DNA from: JAWLFI01 sp041685645
Lineage (GTDB): Bacteria > Bacteroidota > Bacteroidia > Chitinophagales > Saprospiraceae
Reading direction: 5' to 3'
Length of the DNA: 11,565 nucleotides
Assembly: GCA_041685645.1 (NCBI GenBank)
Contig: JAWLFI010000079.1
Span: 1-11,565 of the forward strand
Part shown: positions 5,570-11,565 of the stretch, in pieces
How the letters are laid out: every line of letters begins with the position of its first letter
How positions within the stretch are numbered: the first letter of the stretch is position 1
Notes under the pieces: model-generated
Told to the model about the DNA's origin: nothing
The model's database searches: none
What the model saw: the letters and a program-made list of their open reading frames with translations, nothing else
Program-made: the position numbers and the translations under genes

Positions 5570-7003
5570 ATGAAAAGAATCGAATACCACAATACCAAGA
5601 CACTAGCTACTCTGGGTCCGGCCTCCAGTTCAAAAGAAATGATGACGCGATTGGTGTTAGCGGGTGTAGATGTGTTTCGGATCAATTTCTCCCACGGAAA
5701 GCACGAGGACGCAAAAGTGCAGATTGACCGCATTTACGAAGTAAGCCAGGAGACGGGGCAGCATATCGGCATATTGGCGGATTTGCAGGGTCCAAAACTC
5801 AGGGTAGGAGAGATGGAAAACAACGGAGTTCATTTGGAGCCCGGTGATGAAATCACCTTTGTCAGCGAACCTTGTCTCGGGACGAAGCGTCGGGCGTATA
5901 TGAGTTACGAGCAATTTGCAGAGGACGTCAATGTCGGCGAGCGAGTGTTATTGGACGATGGCAAACTCATTTTCGAGGTGTTGGAAACCAATGGGGAAGA
6001 CGAAGTGAAATTGAAAGTAATATACGGAGGAGTGCTTTCGTCTAATAAAGGCGTAAACCTGCCTGATACGGATATCTCTTTGCCCTGTCTGACGGAGAAG
6101 GACCTGGCCGATTTAGATTTTATTCTCACGCAAAGAGTCCATTGGATTGCACTGTCTTTTGTTCGCTCTGCTGCGGATATTGAGGCCTTGCGCGAGCGTT
6201 TGATAGAAAACAGCTATTCTGCCAAGATTATTGCTAAAATCGAAAAGCCGGATGCCGTCTCCAACATTGATGAAATTATAGAAGTGACAGATGGCATTAT
6301 GATTGCCCGAGGAGATTTGGGGGTAGAAGTGCCCATGGAGAAATTGCCGGCGATTCAGAAAACCATTATTAAAAAGTGCATCCAAAAAGGCAAACCTGTT
6401 GTCGTCGCTACACAGATGATGGAATCCATGATCGAAAACCCCAGCCCAACGCGAGCAGAAGTTACAGACGTAGCCAATGCCGTATTGGACGGTGCGGATG
6501 CGGTGATGTTATCCGGGGAGACTTCGATTGGAAAGCACCCTGACCTAGTGGTGGAAGCCATGAATAAGATTATCAATGAAGCCGAAAACAATTACGGGTT
6601 AGAGGCTATGCGGCCCAAGCCCGATATTTCTTCTCCGACTTACTATTCGGATACCGTTTGCATCACAGCAGCACAAATGGCGGAGTATATTGATGCTCGC
6701 GCTATTTTAGGTATGACAGTGAGTGGATATACAGCTTTCAAGGTCTCGAGCTACCGCCCGAATTGCGACATTTTTATTTTCTCTCCCAATCAGCATATCT
6801 TAGCCACTCTAAATTTGGTTTGGGGCGTGCGTTGTTTTTATTACGGTCGCTTTACCACGACGGACGAGACGCATGAAGATGTGATAAAAATCCTCAAGGA
6901 GAACCATCGTATTATTCCCGGAGATGTGGTAGTCAACACGGGCTCAATGCCCATACAGGACAGGGGGAGGACCAATATGATGAAGATTACTCAGGTGAAG
7001 TAA
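5570..7003 (+). CDS. pyk: Pyruvate kinase
   Basis: Pyruvate kinase transfers phosphate from phosphoenolpyruvate to ADP, giving pyruvate and ATP in the last step of glycolysis. From the ATG at 5570 it is 477 residues, the normal bacterial length. Domain order is standard. The barrel starts near residue 8 with TLGPASS, RINFSHG (37-43) and the lid-domain border ADLQGPKLRVG (70-80). The active-site segment IAKIEKPDAVSNIDEI (221-236) holds the catalytic Lys223 and metal ligand Glu225. Asp249 of ARGDLGVE is the other metal ligand. ATQMMESM (280-287) and TRAEVTDVANAVLDGADAVM complete the barrel, and the regulatory-type C-terminal domain runs from about 355. The position matching rabbit Glu117 is Lys76, the form linked to K+ independence. 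The start at 5570 is preferred because the upstream TTG lies in the promoter. A gap of 64 nt precedes the next gene. Confidence 0.97.
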   Translation: MKRIEYHNTKTLATLGPASSSKEMMTRLVLAGVDVFRINFSHGKHEDAKVQIDRIYEVSQETGQHIGILADLQGPKLRVGEMENNGVHLEPGDEITFVSEPCLGTKRRAYMSYEQFAEDVNVGERVLLDDGKLIFEVLETNGEDEVKLKVIYGGVLSSNKGVNLPDTDISLPCLTEKDLADLDFILTQRVHWIALSFVRSAADIEALRERLIENSYSAKIIAKIEKPDAVSNIDEIIEVTDGIMIARGDLGVEVPMEKLPAIQKTIIKKCIQKGKPVVVATQMMESMIENPSPTRAEVTDVANAVLDGADAVMLSGETSIGKHPDLVVEAMNKIINEAENNYGLEAMRPKPDISSPTYYSDTVCITAAQMAEYIDARAILGMTVSGYTAFKVSSYRPNCDIFIFSPNQHILATLNLVWGVRCFYYGRFTTTDETHEDVIKILKENHRIIPGDVVVNTGSMPIQDRGRTNMMKITQVK

Positions 7004-7035
7004 ATACTAAACGAACATCGCTTCAGGTTAAGTAA
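6991..7035 (+). repeat. Short direct repeat of the pyk 3' end
   Basis: The last 13 bases of pyk, TCAGGTGAAGTAA (6991-7003, including the stop), recur as TCAGGTTAAGTAA (7023-7035), 12 of 13 identical and shifted by 32 bases. This may be a remnant of a short tandem duplication at the gene end, or chance. No terminator-like hairpin is seen between pyk and the next gene, so read-through is plausible. Confidence 0.45.
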
Positions 7036-7067
7036 GCATCTGTTGTAGAGCGATAAAAGCAATATTT

Positions 7068-8072
7068 ATGAAAATCATTATACCCATGGCAGGTCGGGGG
7101 TCTCGACTACGCCCCCATACTTTGACCATCCCCAAGCCTCTGGTGCCCATCGCGGGCAAACCCATAGTTCAGCGCCTGGTCGAGAGCTTGATCCAAAACT
7201 TGTCTGAGCCCGTGGAAGAAATTGCCTATATTATTGGCGATTTCGGCGAAGATATTGAGCAGCAGTTGGTAGCTATTGCAGAAAGTCAGGGAGCCAAAGG
7301 TTCTATTTATTATCAGAATGAACCCCTGGGACCCGCACACGCCATTCATTGCGCAGCTGAAAGTATTGAAGGGAAATGCATCATTGCATTTTCCGACACA
7401 TTATTCCAGGCTACATTTGATTTTGATTTGGAGCAGGAGGGAGTGATTTGGACACAAAAGGTGGAAGATCCCTCGGCATTTGGGGTGGTGACGGTAGATG
7501 GAGACAAAATAATAACGGGCTTTGTCGAAAAGCCGAAACAGGCGGTTTCAGATTTGGCGATTGTGGGCATATATTACTTCCGCGATGGCGATCGCTTGCG
7601 GGCGGAATTGAAACATTTGATCGATAAGAATATTCGGGAAAAGGGAGAATTTCAAATCACAACGGTCTTGGAACGCATGCGGGCGGCCGGTGCTCAATTT
7701 AGTGTCGATACCGTTGAAGAATGGATGGATTGCGGAAACAAAGAAGCGATTATCGACACCAATCGAAAGATTTTAATAGCTGAGAAAAATCAAAATCTGG
7801 AGGAGCTATCTGCGACCATAATCAACAGTACGATAATCCCCCCATGTTATATCGGGAATCACGTGACGATTCGAAACTCTGTCATCGGCCCGCACGTTTC
7901 TATCGGAGACCATTGTATATTGAAACATACCGTGGTTCAAAATTCGGTCATTCAAACCCGCTCGGAGATACAATACGCCGTATTCGAGAATTCTATGATT
8001 GGTAATAACGCGTATTATAAAGGTACACCCAAGACCGTGAGTTTGGGAGATTTTTCACAATTGGCGGACTAA
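7068..8072 (+). CDS. Sugar-phosphate nucleotidyltransferase with left-handed beta-helix tail
   Basis: The protein belongs to the NDP-sugar pyrophosphorylase family (RmlA/GlmU-N type), which joins a sugar 1-phosphate and an NTP to make an activated sugar for envelope polysaccharides. It is 334 residues. The N-terminal Rossmann-like domain has the signature AGRGSRLRPHT (8-18) with IPKPLVPIAGKP (21-32), giving Arg13 and Lys23 as catalytic candidates. Asp110 in FSDTLF is the likely metal ligand, followed by VEKP (153-156) and Asp221 in EWMDCGN. From about 248 to 318 irregular hexapeptide-like repeats (IINSTI, YIGNHV, SVIGPHVSIG) form a left-handed beta-helix, lacking a full acetyltransferase domain. 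The exact sugar and nucleotide cannot be told from sequence; thymidylyl or guanylyl transfer are both possible. It heads a plus-strand group and is only three bases from the next gene. Confidence 0.9.
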   Translation: MKIIIPMAGRGSRLRPHTLTIPKPLVPIAGKPIVQRLVESLIQNLSEPVEEIAYIIGDFGEDIEQQLVAIAESQGAKGSIYYQNEPLGPAHAIHCAAESIEGKCIIAFSDTLFQATFDFDLEQEGVIWTQKVEDPSAFGVVTVDGDKIITGFVEKPKQAVSDLAIVGIYYFRDGDRLRAELKHLIDKNIREKGEFQITTVLERMRAAGAQFSVDTVEEWMDCGNKEAIIDTNRKILIAEKNQNLEELSATIINSTIIPPCYIGNHVTIRNSVIGPHVSIGDHCILKHTVVQNSVIQTRSEIQYAVFENSMIGNNAYYKGTPKTVSLGDFSQLAD

Positions 8073-8075
8073 ATT

Positions 8076-9743
8076 ATGAAAGCACTTATCATCTGTTTCC
8101 TTTTCGGTATTACGCCACTTATGGCTCAACTTGACGGTGTGTCTGAGGAGCAATTACAAATGGAATCACTTTATATAGAAGCTCTGGGACATGCAATGGT
8201 AGAGGAATACGAGGAGGCTCTTTCAAAAATGAAAAAGTTTTCATCCAAGCAGCCTACCGAATTTGCTCCTTTTTATCAGATGGCAAAGTGGTACTTGCGC
8301 ACTGATAATATCTCAGAGGCATTGATACAAATAGAAAAGGCTCGGACTCTGGAACCCGAACAGCCCGAAATCTTGCGATTAAAAATGAAGCTACTGAGGG
8401 AAAATAATCAAGTGGAGGAGGCAGCGGAGGTAGCCAAGGAACTCTGGCAGCTCACTCCTGCTTCTGCATCTGCAGCGCTCCTGCCTGCAAAATTATACAT
8501 TGAAGCAGGCAATCCCTATGGAGCAGATGAGTGGCTGGCCAAAATGGAGGAGGACATGCCTGTCAACGGACTTGCGCTGGCCGAGATTATTGAGTTTCGG
8601 GTGATGACAGCCCTTTCCGTTCGGGATTTTGAACTGGCAGAGGAAAAAGTGATGCTCTTGTTAGATCAGCGACCAGATCATTTAAAATACTTGCATCTAC
8701 TCGCTCGCAGCTATCGCGCTCAAGAGAAAAGAGAAAAGGAAATAGAAGTATTGAAAAAAGTTCGTGAATTCCATCCCGATGAGTGGAAAGCTCAGGTGCG
8801 CTTAGCGCATTTACGGGCAGATGGAGATGTAGTTGCTTATTTGGACAACATAACAGCCTTATTGAACAAGATAGATATTCCGGTAGAAGATCGCACTTCG
8901 ATTCTCACAGAAGAGTTGAAAGACTATTCATTGGAGCGCCGTAAGGAACGAGCCGCCCTTTATCAGGCGGCTCGGCAACTCTATGAAAATGCATCGGAGT
9001 CGGCAACGGCTCGAGCTCTATTTATTGAGGCTGCTAACTATCACGGGCAGTGGAAAGAGGTTTTGGATATTATTTTTGAAGAATTAGAGGCGGAGAGATC
9101 TGCGACCTCGGCGGATACCTGGTTGCGCTATATGGAAATGTTGTCTCAGGCTCAGCATTACGAGGCGAGTATTACCGCCGGAGAACAGGTCTTACTCGAA
9201 TATCCCAACAGCGGGGAAGTCTATGTAGCAATGGCTTACGCTTATTTCAAATTGGGCGAGCCCGACGAATCGGATTATTATTTGCAATCCGGGGGGCGTC
9301 TGATCCGAGGCAGTGACTTTTTGAAGGAGAGGGCTGCGGTGATAGAAGGATTATTGGCGATGCAAAGAGACCCTGAAATCTCCTGGGAAGAGTCAAGTGG
9401 TGGTGCCTTAAGTTCAGCCTCAACGGCGGATCCACTCAACCTACTATTATTTCTTGAAAATTCCGATGCGGATCGCATGGATTTCTTGGAAGAAGTGACT
9501 CAACTCAAAACAGAAGAGCGCTTCACCTATCTATTATCTCTGGTAAAGGCCTGGGCGTATTATCGTCTCGATGAAAAAGATAGCGCACTCGAGGAGCTGA
9601 AAGCATGTATGGATCAGGGCTGTTATACACATCCCAGCACCTATGTGTTGCAGTATAAGATAGCTAAAGATCTGGGACAGGAAGAAAAAGCAGCTGAAAT
9701 ACAGACGCAAATTGAGGAGATGGGCGTTCAATGGAAGCAATAA
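8076..9743 (+). CDS. Secreted tetratricopeptide-repeat protein
   Basis: The 555-residue product begins with a Sec signal peptide, MKALIICFLFGITPLMAQ, probably cut before Gln18 as is usual in Bacteroidota. The mature part is nearly all helical. TPR-like pairs are clear at about 28-130: AMVEEYEEALSKMKKF, then APFYQMAKWYLRTDN.SEALIQIEKARTLEPE, then NNQVEEAAEVAKELWQLTP. More degenerate pairs run through 190-240, 340-420 and 485-550. No catalytic motif is visible, so a scaffold or partner-binding role in the periplasm is inferred. It starts three bases after the nucleotidyltransferase stop and ends seven bases before the lipoprotein ATG, so it sits in one operon with both. Its specific partner is unknown; the two downstream envelope proteins are the natural candidates. 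Confidence 0.88.
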   Translation: MKALIICFLFGITPLMAQLDGVSEEQLQMESLYIEALGHAMVEEYEEALSKMKKFSSKQPTEFAPFYQMAKWYLRTDNISEALIQIEKARTLEPEQPEILRLKMKLLRENNQVEEAAEVAKELWQLTPASASAALLPAKLYIEAGNPYGADEWLAKMEEDMPVNGLALAEIIEFRVMTALSVRDFELAEEKVMLLLDQRPDHLKYLHLLARSYRAQEKREKEIEVLKKVREFHPDEWKAQVRLAHLRADGDVVAYLDNITALLNKIDIPVEDRTSILTEELKDYSLERRKERAALYQAARQLYENASESATARALFIEAANYHGQWKEVLDIIFEELEAERSATSADTWLRYMEMLSQAQHYEASITAGEQVLLEYPNSGEVYVAMAYAYFKLGEPDESDYYLQSGGRLIRGSDFLKERAAVIEGLLAMQRDPEISWEESSGGALSSASTADPLNLLLFLENSDADRMDFLEEVTQLKTEERFTYLLSLVKAWAYYRLDEKDSALEELKACMDQGCYTHPSTYVLQYKIAKDLGQEEKAAEIQTQIEEMGVQWKQ

Positions 9744-9750
9744 CATCAGC

Positions 9751-10572
9751 ATGCCAATGAACCTTTTATCTTTCTTTCAGCGTATCTTCCTTTCCTTTGG
9801 AGTGCCCTATTTAATAGGGATGGCTATTGTTTCAATTCTCGCTCTGAGTGCCTGCGGCAGTAGTCGACTCCCCGATAAGGTTGAGGGCGAGATGGAGGAA
9901 GGAACGGCGCTCAAGCGACTTTTGATGGAGCCCGAATTCCCTTCGAATACCATTAGTTACAGTGGGCGATTAAAACTGAACAGCTCAGACATCAATGCTT
10001 CGGGCACTTTTCAGTTGTTTATGGAGAATGAAAAAGTGTGCTGGTTGCGCTTGAGTAAATTTGGCTTTGAGATCGGTCGGGCTCGCATTACCCCGGACTC
10101 CATCATTGCCATCAATAAATTGCAAAATACCTACATCCAATCTGCAATTGAAGATTTATCTGACATTATTGGCAGTGATCTGAGTTTCCGGGAGATTCAG
10201 CATCTCGTTTGGGGAATACCCATGAGGATCGATCGCAATGATAAAATTCGGCCAAAAGGCGAAAATATAGAAGTGGTTTCAGACCCCAAATCCATCCAGC
10301 TTCAATACGCCTACCTCCTTCGCCCCCCGCTAGATTTGCTCAAAGCGGAAATGTACAGAGAGGATCCAAAAATGAGCGGACCGCAAGAACTCAAGGTGGA
10401 TCAAAGTGATTTTCATAAAATTACAGATGTGAATAATTTTCCATATCTTCGCCAATACAGCTTTTCATCTCCTCTGGATCAACTGGAGATCGAGCTGAAT
10501 ATATCAACGGTAGAATTGGATGAGTCAAAAAATACTGACATACGGATTCCTGCTCATTACACTCCTTATTAG
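9751..10572 (+). CDS. DUF4292-like outer-membrane lipoprotein
   Basis: From the ATG at 9751 the product is 273 residues. A long signal sequence ends in the lipobox LSAC, with Cys35 as the lipidated residue, so the mature protein should be anchored to a membrane facing the periplasm. The body, with segments ISYSGRLKLN, GTFQLFMENEKVCWLRLSKFGFEIGRARITPDSI and a run of beta strands, resembles the DUF4292 family, which has a lipoprotein-carrier-like beta fold and commonly lies beside an EnvC-like gene in Bacteroidota. The function is not known. ATG 9757 is an equal alternative start. An upstream TTG at 9712 would overlap the preceding gene and add a charged tail before the signal peptide, so I rejected it. 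Its 3' end overlaps the next gene by 53 nt. Confidence 0.82.
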   Translation: MPMNLLSFFQRIFLSFGVPYLIGMAIVSILALSACGSSRLPDKVEGEMEEGTALKRLLMEPEFPSNTISYSGRLKLNSSDINASGTFQLFMENEKVCWLRLSKFGFEIGRARITPDSIIAINKLQNTYIQSAIEDLSDIIGSDLSFREIQHLVWGIPMRIDRNDKIRPKGENIEVVSDPKSIQLQYAYLLRPPLDLLKAEMYREDPKMSGPQELKVDQSDFHKITDVNNFPYLRQYSFSSPLDQLEIELNISTVELDESKNTDIRIPAHYTPY

Positions 10573-11565
10573 CAGCTCGCTATGCGCTCAAACGCCAGAG
10601 GAGTTGGAAAAGGAGCGCGCGCAATTGAATCAACAAATACAAACGACGCAAGACCTGCTTCGCAAGACTGATGGCAGTAAAAAGGAGAGCTTAAGTGCAT
10701 TGGAAACATTACAGGCCCAGATGCGCAGTCGTCGGCAGTTGGTGGAAAACTACAGGCGCGATTTAGATCTCAGCAAAGAAAAAGTGAAGCGATTAGATGA
10801 CTCTATTGCCTATCTGGAATCTGTACTCACTGAAAAGACCGAGGCTTATTTTGCGACTTTGCGCAAGATGTACCGTTGGAAAAAACAACAGCCTTCCTGG
10901 ATGTACTATATTTCCGCCCAGGGAGCGAATGAACTTTTTCGCCGTTGGATTTACCTCAATCAACTAGAAGCCTGGCAAGACACTCAGCGCCAGACCATTT
11001 TATCTCTGAAGGAGTCCGTAGAATCAAGCCGGGAAGAAGTAGAAGCAGAGCGTCGACGCCGCGCAGAGCAACTCCAACGCGAAGAACAAAATGCGAAGGC
11101 TTTATCTCGCGACCTCGGGGAGGAACAGCGGCTATTGGATCAGCTCAAACAAAAGGAACAGGAGCTCCGCCGACAATTAGATAAACAAATGGCCGACCGA
11201 AGAGCGCTGGACAAAGCCATTAGCTCTGCCATTGAAAAAGGTCGAAAAGACGAATCTGAAGAGGATGAGCCGGCTTTTGCCAGTACGCCACAAGGCAAAG
11301 CCATTTCCGGAGCTTTTGCCGAAAACAAAGGGGCATTGCCCTGGCCGGTGGAGCGGGGCGTAGTTACTCGAAAATTTGGAAAACAAAGGCATGCCAGCTT
11401 GCCAAATATTGAAATACAGAATAACGGCATCGATATCAGTACGGAAAAATCGGCAAATGTTCGCGCAATATTCGATGGTACTGTGGTGGGAACAGCGGAA
11501 GTACCCGGCTATCATAATATGGTTATCCTTCGCCATGGAAAATTCTTTACCGTTTATTCCCGGCT
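10520..11565 (+). CDS. EnvC-like coiled-coil/LytM protein (3' end outside window)
   Basis: An open frame runs from ATG 10520 to the window edge: 348 codons, no stop reached. The signal peptide MSQKILTYGFLLITLLISSS continues to LCA|Q, with cleavage likely before Gln24. Residues 25-240 are a long coiled coil with heptads rich in Glu, Lys, Gln and Arg. The LytM (peptidase M23) domain starts near 272 with LPWPVERGVVTRKFG. The zinc motif HxxxD is degenerate: it reads NNGID, Asn301 replacing His, with Asp305 kept. The usual YAH is YSR (346-348). The HxH motif lies beyond the window. As in E. coli EnvC, the domain is therefore probably non-catalytic and activates peptidoglycan amidases at division. 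The start lies inside the lipoprotein gene, in another frame; the signal peptide supports it strongly. Confidence 0.9.
   Translation, partial: MSQKILTYGFLLITLLISSSLCAQTPEELEKERAQLNQQIQTTQDLLRKTDGSKKESLSALETLQAQMRSRRQLVENYRRDLDLSKEKVKRLDDSIAYLESVLTEKTEAYFATLRKMYRWKKQQPSWMYYISAQGANELFRRWIYLNQLEAWQDTQRQTILSLKESVESSREEVEAERRRRAEQLQREEQNAKALSRDLGEEQRLLDQLKQKEQELRRQLDKQMADRRALDKAISSAIEKGRKDESEEDEPAFASTPQGKAISGAFAENKGALPWPVERGVVTRKFGKQRHASLPNIEIQNNGIDISTEKSANVRAIFDGTVVGTAEVPGYHNMVILRHGKFFTVYSR

Noticed and set aside
9712..9750. TTG start for the DUF4292-like lipoprotein
   Set aside because: It would lie inside the TPR gene and place a charged, non-signal segment before the signal peptide; the ATG at 9751 or 9757 fits better.
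10945..11184. Plus-strand 79-residue frame within the EnvC-like gene
   Set aside because: It is Arg/Ser/Thr-rich and low in complexity, a shadow of the coiled-coil coding sequence.

Overview
The window looks like chromosomal DNA of a member of the Bacteroidota, probably in or near the Saprospiria/Chitinophagia side of the phylum. Three things point there. The promoters fit the TTG / TAnnTTTG grammar of that phylum rather than -35/-10 boxes. The starts lack Shine-Dalgarno sequences and sit in A/T-rich leaders. The secreted proteins carry signal peptides ending in A|Q. The genes are ordinary housekeeping and envelope genes at about 45-50% G+C; no phage, insertion sequence, CRISPR or defence genes are visible.

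Layout. Positions 1-427 hold no convincing gene except the terminator of a minus-strand tRNA-Asp(GTC) at 428-501. accA (acetyl-CoA carboxylase alpha subunit) follows on the plus strand at 647-1618. Between accA and the next, convergent gene lies a roughly 220-bp G+C-rich, palindrome-rich element (about 1661-1880) that looks like a repetitive or structured extragenic element. Next comes a minus-strand operon read from right to left: acpP (5306-5070), fabF (4897-3653), rnc (3652-2897) and an unrecognised 325-residue protein (2897-1920). The last three are tightly coupled by TAAATG and TGATG junctions. A long hairpin separates acpP from fabF.

Divergent from acpP, pyk (pyruvate kinase, 5570-7003) starts behind a perfect TATATTTG promoter. 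It is followed by a plus-strand group: a sugar-phosphate nucleotidyltransferase with a left-handed beta-helix tail (7068-8072), a secreted tetratricopeptide-repeat protein (8076-9743), a DUF4292-like lipoprotein (9751-10572) and an EnvC-like coiled-coil/LytM protein (from 10520, cut by the window end). The last gene overlaps its predecessor by 53 nt.

Function. accA, acpP and fabF serve type II fatty-acid synthesis: malonyl-CoA supply, acyl carrier and chain elongation. pyk supplies pyruvate, upstream of acetyl-CoA. The 7068-11565 group looks like an envelope module that joins sugar-nucleotide supply to periplasmic and outer-membrane proteins acting around peptidoglycan remodelling. The least explained items are the 1661-1880 element and the unknown gene coupled to rnc. 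I saw no clear evidence of a wholly new multi-gene system.
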